A stretch of DNA of 64,000 nt from Nematostella vectensis. Lineage: Eukaryota > Cnidaria > Anthozoa > Actiniaria > Edwardsiidae. The DNA lies in assembly GCF_932526225.1 (NCBI RefSeq), contig NC_064041.1:9220813-9284812 (forward strand). Reading direction: 5' to 3'. Made by a program: the position numbers and the translations under genes. Under the pieces are notes generated by a model that saw only the letters and a list, made by a program, of their open reading frames with translations, was not told the origin of the DNA and made no database searches. Below, in pieces: positions 41,588-53,669 of this stretch. Position 1 is the first letter of the stretch. The number at the start of each line of letters is the position of its first letter.

Positions 41588-43489
41588 TACCCTCAGTATA
41601 TTACGGAGCTAGTAAATAGAAGGGTACGTAAATGTCTGCTGATGGATTTATAAATGATAAGACTCTAGATTATCTTATCATCAATGGTAAGCCTAGGGCA
41701 GGTCGTTTTTATCTCCTTCCTAAAATACATAAGAAGGGTAACCCAGGTAGGCCAGTCATATCGGGGTGTAATACTTGTACTGAAAAGATATCTGAGTTTG
41801 TAGATTATCATATTAAGGATTTGGTGCCATCTATACCATGCCATATTAAGGATACTAAACATTTTCTTAATATAGTGAGGGATATGGGAACTTTACCTCA
41901 GGGGGCTATCTTAGTCACAGCAGATGTGGTTGGGCTTTACCCCCACATACCCCATGATGAGGGGTTGGAGGCTCTTAAAGCCGCTTTGGACAAACGTGGT
42001 AAGTTAACAGGTAATTATATTCCTACTGAGGACCTTGTGGACTTAGCTCGCATTGTCCTGGAGAATAATAACTTAGTATTTAACAAGAAGCATTATTTAC
42101 AGGTATTAGGTACGGCTATAGGTACTAGGATGGCACCATCATATGCTAATCTTTTTATGGCTTAAGTGAAAAAGGAAATCATAGACTCTTCTCCAGTTAA
42201 GCCTTATTTATGGCGTAGGTATATCGATGACATTTTCATGATCTGGACCGAAGGTGAGGACGCTCTGAGAGAGTTTATGGCTCACATGAACTCTATACAT
42301 AGAACTATAAAATTTACGTTTGAGTGGTCTCTTAGTCAGGTAAGTTTTTTGGATGTTTCACTTACTCTTAGGGATATACAGATCTGTATAGTAAGCCTAC
42401 TGATAAGCATCAATATCTTTTTCATACGTCCTGTCATCCGTCTGCTTGTAAGAAAGGCATTCCTTTTGGGCAGGCACTACGTATTCGTAGGATATGTTCG
42501 GAAGACTCTTCATTCGAAAAGAGGGTATTAGAGTTACAAGGTTATTTAGTTGATAGGGGTTATGACAGCAGATTTGTAGCGAGGGAAGTTGACCGGGTTA
42601 GACGTATTCCTAGGGACGACACATTGAAAGACAGGCGTAAAGGTAGGAATGATCGTGTACCTTATGTAGTCACTTTTCATCCAACTTTACCTAATTCACC
42701 TGGTATTCTTCGTAATTTAAAGCCAGTTCTAGAATCTTCTAGAATAGGTACCTATGATCGCTTATAGGTAACCTAGGAGTTTAAAGGATAGGTTGGTGCA
42801 CTCCTCTCTTAAAGAGGATAGTACTCAGGTTAGAGGTTGTGGTAAGTGTGGCAGTAAAAGGTGTAGGGTGTTTAACTTTTTAAGACAGGTTTCACAGTAC
42901 GGCTACTAATAAGAAATATGTCATTAATTTTGACTTGGACTGTAACTCATATTTTGTTGTTTATCTCATTACTTGCTCTATGTGTAGCAAGCAATACGTA
43001 GGGTCTACTATCAATAGTTTTAGGAAGCGTTTTAATAATCATAAAAGTAGGTTAAATAAGCACCCTAGTTTACCGATTAGTGAAAGAGTTAAGGATGACC
43101 TTATCTATCAACATTTTCATTGCGACAATCATTTAGGTCTTAATAATGTTATGGTACAACTTATAGATAAGTGTAACTCTGAGGCTCAGCTTAGGGAAAG
43201 GGAAGGCCAGTGGGCTTATCGGCTTAAGTCCATCTACCCGCGGGGTCTTAATAGTGATGACTTTTTTTTTGTAGTAGGAACCCTTTTTTTTGTAGTAGGA
43301 AAGTGAGATGTGTAAATTCTTTTTATCTATAGCGCGCGCTATTCTAGAAAATGCGCGTTTTTGTCAGTTGTAATGTTTTTGCGTCTTTCGCCACTATTCT
43401 GATGTAAATAAGCTTCTTCAGTCTGCCCTGAAGAAGTCTTATTAAAGACGAAAATTTGGCAGAGTCGAATTCCAGTTTTTGGTGTATTG
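41588..43489 (+). mobile_element. Penelope-like element, 5'-truncated (unit 3)
   Basis: TACCCTCCCC direct repeats at 41578-41587 and 43490-43499, the same target as in unit 2. It lacks the AT-rich expansion of unit 2 but has its own small deletions near 42750 and 42880. Confidence 0.85.
41632..43306 (+). pseudogene. PLE reverse transcriptase / GIY-YIG endonuclease (unit 3), broken
   Basis: The first frame, 41632-42165, is open through FYLLPKIHKKGNPG, VTADVVGLYPHIPH and [17 protein letters not shown], then a TAA. A second piece holds YLWRRYIDDIFMIW near 42200-42245. The GIY-YIG piece is at 42935-43306 (YLITCSMCSKQYVGSTINS). A short direct repeat of ttttttttgtagtagga near the end is private to this copy. 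The RT region is better kept than in unit 2. Confidence 0.82.
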
Positions 43490-44126
43490 TACCCTCCCCG
43501 CCAGGTGGAAAACACGCGAGCCTATCACCGGCGCATTTGATTCGGATTCCATACTTTTTCAAGATCTAAAATTCAGACATTTTCAGTTGGCGGAGCGACA
43601 GGTAAGTAATATATTAGCGATTATTATGCGCCGGTGATAGGCTTACTTTGTTTGATTGTTTTCTGTCTGTCTGTTTCGATTATTTGTGAGTTTTCGTTGT
43701 GTTACTTGTTGGGAAAAGGTATGGTTGGTCAGTGGGCAACTTTATATTTGCTCAGCCAAATTCCATTAGCGTATCTAGGGGGATGGCCATAGGGGTCGAT
43801 GGAGCAAAATTCTCCACTTTAACCTCCGCCATGTGCTTTATTTATTGCCCCCCCCCCCCCCTCTCTAGGCTGTTCCTCTACCCTCCCTTCGAAAAGACCT
43901 GGATCCGTCCGTGTGTCCCACCATCCATAGCAATAGATCGATGAAAAGTCTCAGCTCGGCCGCATTTATACAATACAGATAACGTTTACTTACGACATTC
44001 GAGATTTAAAATAAGAAAAAGGAACTCTCGAGAGCAGTGAAGATAGTAAAGTACCGAGCATAGGCTCGCCGCTTTAACCCGGGAAAACACACACAGAAGG
44101 CAAAGTGCTTGCTTACTAAATTCTCG

Positions 44127-44206
44127 AGGATCCAGCGTACTTTGCGGGCGCTCCCAGCCGTAGCAGTGACCTTTATTGGGAGCGCCCGCAAAGTACGCTG
44201 GATCCT
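44127..44206. repeat. Perfect 30-bp inverted repeat hairpin (unit 3)
   Basis: Same as 25392-25471, arms unchanged. Confidence 0.74.
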
Positions 44207-44249
44207 AGAGCGTGTGCTCACACTTGCTCCTGGGAGCAATAGTAGAAAC

Positions 44250-44740
44250 CCCCGCACCCCCCCCCCCCCCCCCCCCATAACTATCAGAGCTAATCCTGGG
44301 AACGCGCTTAAGTCATGTCACTCCCCCTTTGCGGCCAAAAAGTGGGCCATCTCTTATTAAGGGATCCTTTTCAAATAGGATACCTATGACTCCGAACCCC
44401 CCTTCCCATAACCATCACGGCTAATCCTGAGAACGCGCTTGAGTCATGTGACCCCCCCTCTTTGCTGCCAAAAAGTGGGCCATTTCCTATTAAGGGATCC
44501 TTTTCACATAGGATACCTATGACTGTGCACCCCCACCCCCCCCCCCCCCCATAACCATCACGGCTAATCCTGGGAACGCGCTTGAGTCATGTCACCCCCC
44601 CTTTGCGGCCAAAAAGTGGGCCATTTTTTATTAAGGGCGGATCCTTTCCACATAAGATACCTATGACTGCGCTCCCCCCCCCCCCCTCCCCCACCAGCAC
44701 CACCACCATCATCACGGTTGGGAACGCGCTTGAGTTTAGC
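44250..44740. repeat. Tandem repeat with poly-C (unit 3)
   Basis: Units at about 44277, 44407, 44550 and 44700; C-run lengths differ from unit 2. Confidence 0.68.
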
Positions 44741-45293
44741 GACCCTAAGAGCAAATGTGAAAGTCGTAAAAAAAAATTATTTTTTTTATTTCAGCATGTG
44801 CACTACATTTCATTTCACTCATTATATTATATAGTATCCTTCTTTCTGCAGCGAAAACAATATGTGAGTTCTATTTATTAGCATCACTGCATCCATAATC
44901 TACACCACCTTTAAGAGTTTGTTAGCAAGAGTCTGTAAGTGATTAAACGTGATATTGATAGAATGCGTTTTTGGACGCCAAAAATGATCCTTCTCAAAAT
45001 GCCTTTGAGTTTTAAATTGCATCTCTTGATCTCTTGGTTTGCAACTACAGTTTTTTTTAAATTTTGTACTAAACTCCCAAATCTGCGATTTCATTTGCGC
45101 GTGCGTTGCGGTCGCTGATTATAAATATCTAATTTTTATTTTAGGATTTGCAAACTATAAACATTGGTGATTATGTTTCCCAAACATCACATCTGTCGCA
45201 AGCTTCAAAGGGGCTACTAAGCGGGTTTCAATTTGAGCGAAGTTTTTAAAACAATTACCAGTGAGATACATTAATATATACCATAAAACCTAG

Positions 45294-45458
45294 AATAGAA
45301 TCCAAAAGCCCAAACTGTCGCGATCTCGTACCAGAACAATGAATATAATACACCAAAAACTGGAAATCGACTCTGCCAAATTTTAGACTCTGCCCTCTGC
45401 CCTGAAGAAGTCTTATTAAAGACGAAAATTTGGCAGAGTCGATTTCCAGTTTTTGGTG
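45294..45458. mobile_element. 165-bp palindromic insert with PLE-type hairpin (unit 3)
   Basis: Target repeats TACCATAAAACCTA(G/T) at 45279-45293 and 45459-45473. Same as the unit 2 copy. Confidence 0.66.
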
Positions 45459-45513
45459 TACCATAAAACCTATCATATAGTGTATGTACGCAAGTGCTGT
45501 GTGAGTTGAATTT

Positions 45514-45849
45514 AAGGATAGTGGAAAGTGTCGTCGACCGGCTCTCGTAGAATGCGTCTTGACGGGCTAATATTTAACGAAATATTGCGAATAATATATC
45601 GTTTTAAAGCTGAATAACGAGCACCAAATTAGTTGTGGGATGCTGTGTCTAAAAAGGATTAAAGGATTTGTGACACCTTTCGTGTTATGTCTATATTCGA
45701 CGGAAAACGAACTTTCCTTTTAACTCGCGATTCTTTTGAGATAAAAAGAAAATTCTTTTTTGGAAATTGTAATTTATTTGTTACCAAATCAATTCGAAAT
45801 TAAAAAAAAGGGGTCAGAGAGTGCTTCTGACCCTTTCCACTATCCCTAA
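45514..45849. mobile_element. MITE with GGATAGTGGAAAGGGTC ends (unit 3)
   Basis: Same position relative to gene C as in units 1 and 2. Confidence 0.58.
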
Positions 45850-45875
45850 CATGACGTGAGATATGTCACAGTGAC

Positions 45876-46141
45876 TTAGTAATTGATGCGATATACGTCA
45901 TTGGCCCAGGCTCCCCCGTTCCCGCCGCTGCAGCCAGTTGCGGGACCATACTTGTTGTAAGTGTGATGTGCGTCTGGGCTGGTAAAGCAATAATTTCTTG
46001 CCTGCATTGAGAATACTATGTTTCCGCGTCTAAGGGCTTCTTTAAAACACTCCTCTAGAGTTGATGGATGAATCCAAGGTAACGCGATGGCCCGATCAAT
46101 CGTGTCTATGAAACATCCAACATGCGAATAGGCCGTTAAAC
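45876..46141 (-). CDS. Gene C terminal exon: WSC-like module
   Basis: Same motifs as gene A (GCF, AMQ-type, WANDVYRI); open to the TAA. Confidence 0.74.
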
Positions 46142-49100
46142 CTAAAAGAAAAAAATCACGATGTTATGAAAACCATACGTCCATATAATTGTTTGGGATA
46201 TGATATGTATAACTGCCACGAAACTGTAAAAATGTCAGCAAATAACTTCCAGCAACCCTATAACTATGAGAAATCATGGCTACGTGGCGGTGCTTATTGC
46301 ACTTGGAGGAGTCAATATTGTTTGCACAAGTAGCGCTCTTTTGACCTAAGTTGTTTTCAGGATAACATTCGTCAATATCTAATTAGTAGCCACAAGCTCA
46401 TCTGCGTCTGATTTTCTATTATGTTTTAACCAATGACAGTATATAATAATTCTTTACCTGTACAGTTTACGCCGTTTCCAGTATACCTAGATCTGCAAGT
46501 GCAGGTGAAGGACCCAGCGGTATTCGCGCACGTGGCATTCGCATGACAATTGTGTACATCAAGAGAGCACTCGTCGATGTCTAAAAGATAAAGAAACAAA
46601 AAAGAGACAAATGTTCTGTGATATGTAATTTTTTAAAAAGAGTAATGTATTGCTGTTGCATACCTAAGCAGTTCTGTACTCCGTCACCGGCAAACCCAAC
46701 TTTACACGCACAGCTAAATGAGGCAATAGTGTTTTTGCACGTGGCGCTCGTGTTGTAGAGGTATTGCATACAACTAAATCGTGCAGTCTAAATTAGCCAT
46801 TTAAGAAGAAGCAGTTATTGCAGTCGATGATATAGATACTGGGAAATAACATAACCAATATTTTATAATCGCCTGAGTTAATTGTTGGAGACTGTCGATC
46901 AATTTCGTTTTAAACCGAACTTAATATATGAGCTACGAACATGCTATAGAAATGCTATTACACCGCAAAATGCAATAACTTTCGCGCAAAATGTAATCTT
47001 AACGCGAAATGTAATAACTGTCAACGCAAAATGTAATCTTAAAGCGAAATCAACTTTTAGCTTTTAGTCAATAGATAAAGTTCTTACATTATGAGTAATA
47101 CATTTGGCGTTGAATATTTTGTTGCAATTCGCATTGAAAAGTTGTAAATTTTAGCGTTCCTTACTTAAATTAAATTTTGAGAATTAACAGTTATATCACT
47201 ACTAATAACGGTTGATGGTTTTCGTTACCTGCGCATTCATCAATATCTTAGTAATGTCAATAAATACTTTTTAATACACATTTAAATAATAATTGCAGTA
47301 TTTATAACATGCAATCTTTTTATGTTTTACGTATGGTGGCGTTTTGGTGGGTGGTGGAACATGATGCATAATGAAAGTGCAGGGAAGGGGGGTTCTACAC
47401 AAGTTTATGCTGAAAAAAGGTCATGCTGGCTCCGCTTTTAGGCAGTGCCTAAATCAGTATAATATTCTTATAGATAATGGAAATAACTTAGGATAATATC
47501 AAACACAAGTTTAATGGTGTAATTTTCAGTGCTCTTGTATGTGGTTTGTTTGCCTTTTTTTTCGTTTTTAGGTAGTAAATTTTACGTGTTTTTTCCTGCA
47601 AAATGTAATCTCAAATATCGAGATGTAATAGATTTCACACAAGATGTATTATAACTACTAATATCGGTTGTTGGTTCATTACCTGCGCAGTTTATTCCGT
47701 CTCCTGTATACCCAGGTTTACATGTGCATGCGAAGGAGCCAATGGTGTTTGCACAAGAAGCATGGTCCCGGTGGCAATTGTTGCTTCCAGAAGAGCACTC
47801 CTCAATATCTAAGAAAGAAACACAAGCTAAATTATGATACCAATAGCGCAATCTGTAAAGCACAAGTACACAGTGTCATGAATATTGCGAACTATGAAAT
47901 TTCTCTATACCTATGAAGCTCCGCATCGCGCTTCTAACAGAAGCAGTTCTTGCAGTGATATATGGGTGATAAGTTTATCAATATCTTATAATCGCAAGTG
48001 ATAATTGCTGGAGTCTGTCGATCAAACTTATTTCGTCTAAAACTGTACTTAATGTATATGAGTTTCGGACATGCTATAGTAATTCATAGATCCGACGCGC
48101 GCACGAATATCCAATCAGAAATCGGCAAATAGAAGCTAGCGAAGTGCAACCCACAAATTGTGGAACATATCGGATGAGGTCAGTGAGTCCTGCTGGAATT
48201 TATCTAAAATAAATACTTTTATAGGGGTTTTCCTGTGACTTGGGAAAAAAAACACGGTCACCTAACATGAAGGAAACTCGTCTTGTTTTTGGTGAAAATC
48301 TTGTCCTCGAGAAGCATAGAAATAGATAACTACGAGTTTTGATTGTTTAATAAAAACGGCACAAATCCTGCTCAAAATACGAAAACTTGGGAATGATAAA
48401 ATATAGCGGTGCTCTCTTCGGTAGGTACTATCTGTTTATGTGTTTTCAAAGCTATTTTTGTCTACTTGCAGTGATTTTGTTGCGGGGAAGTAGAAGAGAA
48501 AGCCGAATTCTCTGTTCACGCTTTCCTTCTAAACTACAAGTTTTATCACCAAACGTCGAGATTTACAGCAAAAATACCAACGACAGTCTAATTCTTATAT
48601 ATAATTGAAGTAACCTATGATAATATCAAACACAAGTTTAATGGTGGAATATACACTGCGCTTGTATGTGGTTTGTTTGCCTTTTTGTTTTTTGTTTCTA
48701 GGTAGTAGATTTTACGTGTTTTTCTGCAAAATGTAATCTTAACGCAAAATGTAAAAATTTTCACGCTAAATGTAATCTTAAAACGAAGTGTCATAAATTC
48801 ACTTTAAAATGTCATCTATACGCGAAATGTTATAACTTTCAGGGAAAATGTACTTCTAACACAAAATGTAATAACCCTCAACGCTAAATGTAATCATACA
48901 CGAAAGGCAACAACCTTAAACGCTAAATGTGATAAAACTAAAATATTCTATTGACTGATATAAAAGTAAACTAGTTTACTTTTAGCTTTTAGTCAATAGA
49001 TAAACTTATTACATCATGCGTAATACCTTTGGCGTTAAATATTTTGTTGCACTTCGCGTTGAACAGTTGAAACTTTTAGCGTTCTTTACTTAAATTACAT

Positions 49101-51095
49101 TTTGCGAATTAACAGTATTATTATTACTAATATCGGTTGGTGGTTCATTACCTTCGCAGCTTACTCCGTTTCCTGTATACCCAGGTTTACATGTGCATGC
49201 GAAAGAGCCAATTGTGTTTGCACAAGTAGCGTCCTGGTGACAATTGTAATGTCCAGGATAACACTCATCAACATCTACGAAAGAAGCACAAAAATAGCTT
49301 TAATGATGTTCTATATATTCTCTAATCTCTGAATACCGCTTTTACCTGTTTCACATGCGGAACCGCTGTGTCCCTGTGGACACTCACATCTGTATCTTGG
49401 ATTCCCCTTTAACTCAACGCAGGTCATGTTGGCCGAGGGACAAGGATTTGGAACGCAAACCTCCTAAGAAAAAGAAAAAAAACACAGCATTTCTACTAGC
49501 CTTAGCCTAGCTATCGTATAAATGTGGTGACTCCAGAATAAACTCCGTAGACTTAGCATAGATGCAGCGTCAACGGTGGGGCGTTTTAATATACAGATAA
49601 TCAATTAATGAAATTTAAGCAGATCGTAAAACTGTGCCTTTATTAGGACGGTTTGCAATGAAGCGCCTACCCTATTCAGACTGGGCTATTTTGAGCTGTC
49701 TGTAACTCGGGGGGGAGGGGGCTAACAGGGCCCCCGCCGTTTTTCATGAACCGCTTAGGCTATGACCATCAAACTTACAGACAATAATCGCCACTGTGCA
49801 AGGAATCGCAACGCCTTATTTTGGGTGTGGTCGAATCAAATATGACGTCAAAATGAGGTAGCAAATCGGTGTTTAGATATTCTTTCAAATTTTGCCTAAA
49901 TTCTAAAATATCGGTTTGAAATCATTTTGCATCATTCAGATATGTCAAAATCAACCTTTTAACGGTTTTACAATGCAAAAAAGCCATGAAAACATTTGTT
50001 ATCATTTTTTTTTTGTAAGAATTTCCGGGTCCGCCATCTTGGAATCTTGGGTCCGCCATCTTGGAATCTTGGGTCCGCCATCTTGGATCCGCCATCTTGG
50101 ATCCTTATGATTTTTGCGAAATAAAAAAACTATTGAATTATTACAGAAAAAACGATTTGCATGCATGTATTACTGCTCATAGTAATGATAAATGCATAAC
50201 ATTAGCTTTTAAAGTGTCATCTTGTAAATCTAGTGTTTTTGACAACAGCTTTGAGAGTGCTAAATTTACCCACCCCTCCCCCTAGATATCCGAAGTAAAA
50301 AAATTTTAGCGCTGTTGTGAAACTTGTCACCTAATTAAATTTGGAAATCAAAAGAGGCATTTAAATGTGAGAAACAGGACCAAAATATGAAAAATTCACT
50401 ACTTTTTAGTTTTTGAAAAACTGTGTGAATAAACGGTTGCCATGGTAACATGGAGCGTTTCCTAGGCATGTCAATGGCATCAAAAAACGTCCGCAGATAG
50501 TTTTTAGGAAAAGTTACCAAGTTTTAGCTACTTAGCTTCTATGGTTCAGAAGTTATAGCAATTTTCCCGGAGGGGGGGGGGGGTGGCATTAAGAGAACCC
50601 CCCCCAAAAAAAAGTCTGAATAGGGTTAGAAATGAAGTTGTAGGTAAAGGGTTAAAAAATGTAAGGCATTGCTTATCTAGTGCCAGCTTTTGCCTCCAAT
50701 GAATTTGTATCAAAGGGCCAATTAAATGTTTTGCTTAAATGGGTAAATGCTTCGCTCCCCCAGAAAATTACAGTAAACATCCCAGAGCTTATAAGTTTCT
50801 GTAAGAACCACTTTACATCAAGCGCGCATGAATTTGTTTAGACATACATTGGGGCCGTAGTAGTCGATTCCTGGGAACTTCAGCAGATCTATAGGGAAGG
50901 ATCCAGCTTTGGCGGACAGCAGTTCACAGCTCCCGAGATTCGCGCCTTTCTTATAGTTCACAGCACGACATGCTTGGTTCACATAGCACTTTACTTGGCA
51001 GTTCCACACTGATATATCAGTTATATTCTGAAGGGTGTGGTTAAAGAGGGCGTGGTCCTCTAGCGGAGAAGGAAAATGCATGTTGCGGCAGGGAT
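45876..51095 (-). CDS. Gene C: secreted PAN-EGF-WSC-like protein, copy 3 (best preserved)
   Basis: Exons: PAN 50848-51095, EGF1 49346-49463, EGF2 49152-49274, EGF3 47683-47808, micro-exon 47229-47246, EGF4 about 46664-46787, EGF5 46458-46580, partial EGF6 near 46300-46378, WSC-like 45876-46141 with TAA at 45876-45878. No stop in EGF4 and an intact EGF5 donor, so this is the copy most likely to be expressed. The PAN tail differs slightly (CLNKFMRA after the donor). The first exon with a signal peptide is not seen; the next 2 kb upstream is repeats, then Polinton P2. Confidence 0.74.
46458..46580 (-). CDS. Gene C EGF5 exon
   Basis: cbEGF with intact donor GTAAAG and a tttttag acceptor. Confidence 0.8.
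46664..46787 (-). CDS. Gene C EGF4-like exon
   Basis: Open like gene B; the same acceptor-phase problem makes its use doubtful. Confidence 0.45.
47229..47246 (-). CDS. Gene C 18-nt micro-exon
   Basis: Identical to 8194-8211 with both splice signals. Confidence 0.38.
47683..47808 (-). CDS. Gene C EGF3 exon
   Basis: cb[12 protein letters not shown] at the end; intact splice sites. Confidence 0.82.
48725..49108. mobile_element. GCAAAATGTAAT-subrepeat MITE, long form (unit 3)
   Basis: Copy of 9691-10073. Confidence 0.6.
49152..49274 (-). CDS. Gene C EGF2 exon
   Basis: cbEGF, same as gene A. Confidence 0.82.
49346..49463 (-). CDS. Gene C EGF1 exon
   Basis: [22 protein letters not shown]-type change near the fifth cysteine. 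Confidence 0.8.
50028..50102. repeat. CCGCCATCTTGGA minisatellite (unit 3)
   Basis: Four copies of (t)ccgccatcttgga in 75 bp. Unit 2 has two copies (31610-31638) and unit 1 has one (10991-11007). Intronic in genes A-C. Confidence 0.7.
50848..51095 (-). CDS. Gene C PAN/apple exon
   Basis: As gene A; splice sites kept. Confidence 0.75.
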
Positions 51096-52690
51096 CTGAA
51101 AAAGAATTGACAAATTGAGTACAAGCAATAAGCTATTCCTATTTTATTCCTACCGCAAGACTCTATTCTAAAGGTGCTTCCCTCCATCTCTTTTAATCCC
51201 CTTTGTAAGCCAGAATATTCCTCTCTGTCTATTAAGCCCCTTTTTCCCTTAGAAGCACAACAAAATGAGCGTAACAATTTCCTAGTTAAAATGTAAAAAA
51301 GAATACCAAAAGTTATTAATAATGTAGCGAGAAATTTAAACCATCTAAAACTAGTAGTTTATAGCATCTGATATTTTTGAAGGTCCCCAAACATCCAGAT
51401 CCAAAAAACAGGAAAATCGGAGAATTAAAATAAACCATCTATCTTATACGCTCCCCTTTCGAGTTAAAAAAAAAATAGAACACAGAGGCCTATAAGGGTA
51501 TTTAGCTGAACGTCATGTTCGCAAGTTTCGCATTTAATCTACTCTTCTAGTGCCCTCTGGGAATTTACAAAGCAAAACATACAGAGCAGAACGTTCCCTT
51601 TACATTGAAAAGCCTAAAGTCACCATCACTAGTTATTGATAGTCTGATTACGGAAGGATTTCTAAAGGATTCGTTTCCTTGTTTTTTCGTCTAGAAAAGG
51701 TTTGGCAAAAAATTTTTCATAAAAGTTCCTTTACGCGTTGCTTTGTTTCCCTAGTGGTGTATTCGATAATAAACAACTCTTCTAAGTGCATTCTGGGAAC
51801 TTAAAAAGCAAGACGTTCAGGGCAGAACATTCACTTTACATTGAAAAGCCTATAGTCACCATTTAATATAGTCCTTATCTAATTATTGATAATTTGTTAA
51901 CTTTCTAAAGGATTCGTTTCCTTGTTTTTTCGTCTAGAAAAGGTTTGGCGTGGTTACCTTGAGTGTGGCACATTCTTGCCACGAGACCAAGAAGAAGAAT
52001 CGATATTGGTAAAGTCATATCATTTCTTCTTTGACTTATCTGTGATAGCTTCAATATTCAAACTTCAATATTGATACACTAAGCAAACTTGTGTCGCTAA
52101 ACAATAATTACATATGTGGCTGTTATCAATAATTAATCAGTTGTACAAAGAGGGGTTGTACACAGACAGTGCAATGCAATCACAAAATGGCGCAAAAGGG
52201 TTATATTTTGTATGATAATAGATTGGTAAAGTCATATCACTTCTTCTTAGACTTTATCTGTGATAGCTTCTTCCTGACCTCAATATTATTGTTTTTCTCA
52301 ACAATAATTGTATATAACGCTTTTATCAATAATTAATCGCTTATTCTAAACATTAACCATAGCTTGAGATGGCTTGAAAGAAATTTATCTTGCTTTATTC
52401 TGTTCTAATCATATCCAGATATCAGACAAAATAAATCAATATTTAATCAGACTGAAGTTGTCAGACGGAAGTTAACTGGTGACAATGCGCCTTTAAGTCT
52501 TTCAGAATACTTATTACTTTATGGAGCACGGCAGAATGTGCTCCTATTTAACGCACGATTGATATTATTACGAAAATCTCGGACAAACCAGACGAAATGT
52601 TCGTGTATCGAATATTATTTTCAATTTGTTTACCCAATATATCTGTAATAAAGCCAATTTCTTGAAGCTGTTGTCATAGATTGATCTTGT
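51096..52690. other. AT-rich non-coding region upstream of gene C
   Basis: Duplicate of 12000-13610, with two cttcta(a)gtgc repeat units at 51543 and 51779. No gene seen. Confidence 0.58.
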
Positions 52691-53026
52691 TCCGTTTTAG
52701 CCGTGATTAGATAGATAAATACTTTATTAACGTGAAATTATACTGAGCTACAAGCTAGTTTTCAGATAATTCACGAACATAAAATATATAAAAATAGATA
52801 AAAGATAAATATGTAAATATATAAGTATAAAATTCTATGTACAGTTTCTATGGTTTAAAATTTTTGGAATTAACTATTTACATTATTACGAATGTCAAAG
52901 ATATAAAAATATCGGCTATAAAAGGCCAGAAAGATCTAGTTCACCTATACTGCGCTTGAATGCGCGGTACCCTTGTATTTTTCTAAGTCCTTTTGAAATA
53001 GCATTCCAAAGCCGGGGGGACAGATA
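52690..53026 (-). pseudogene. LINE 3' end (left flank of P2)
   Basis: Copy of 13610-13924, same RT C-terminal block and (TATC)n tail. CAGATA at 53021-53026 is the left target duplication. Confidence 0.7.
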
Positions 53027-53414
53027 AGTAGTAAGGGGTGTGAGTATAGGGGAGAGAAGGAATGCGTAGAATGTGGTGAATGTGCCACACCTAGCTTAAA
53101 GGATTTCCGGTTTCAAGTATCGGTATGTGTGGGCTGGGACCTAGGGGGGGGGAAGGAATGCGTGCGTATCAATGATCGGTATATGAGTTGCCCTGGTGTC
53201 TAGGGGAGGAAAGGAATGCATTGGTGGCGCATTTCTTGTTACGCTCAGGGTTCCGCTAAACGGGCCGCGTTGACGTAGTGCTGTGTGTTTATCATCCAGG
53301 GGGTAGTATAAGGTCATAGCGGCATCGTTGTATGATGCGTTGACAGGAATAAAAAAAAGGTGCTTTTTCACTGGTTAACGGTGTTGTCATATCTCTGTAA
53401 TACGGTTGGATGGT
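53027..53414. repeat. Left TIR of Polinton P2
   Basis: Full-length version of 13925-14278, retaining the segment deleted from P1 near 13940. Confidence 0.87.
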
Positions 53415-53432
53415 TTAGCTAATAAAATAGCC

Positions 53433-53669
53433 ATGCCAAGGGTTGGTGCTCCCAGTTGTTGTCCCAGTGCAGCGGTTGTGGTGGTAAGGTACAAGCATTT
53501 TATCGTGAGTTTACTGAGTGGTGTTTTTGGCGGTCTCGGTCTTTGTTTCGGTCTACGTGTAGGTGCCTATGTAATTTGGCGGTCCCTTGTAGTACCCCTT
53601 CGCACGTTTCTCCGTGATCGGCACAGTAAAGAGGCTGAACGTACCGCAGGAGGTCAATGCCAAGAGTAG
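53433..53669 (+). CDS. Small Polinton membrane protein (P2)
   Basis: 78 codons, near identical to 14297-14533 (one hydrophobic segment, basic/acidic tail). Survival of the frame in both copies while neighbours decay weakly supports coding. Confidence 0.38.
   Translation: MPRVGAPSCCPSAAVVVVRYKHFIVSLLSGVFGGLGLCFGLRVGAYVIWRSLVVPLRTFLRDRHSKEAERTAGGQCQE

Larger units (their letters stand above)
43500..45293. other. Intergenic repeats (unit 3)
   Basis: Duplicate of 24765-26880 with the hairpin at 44127-44206 and the tandem poly-C repeat at 44250-44740. No gene seen. Confidence 0.55.

Noticed and set aside
43418-43475. Calling a confirmed hammerhead ribozyme
   Set aside because: One extra base in the core and no clear stems I and III; kept only as a candidate.
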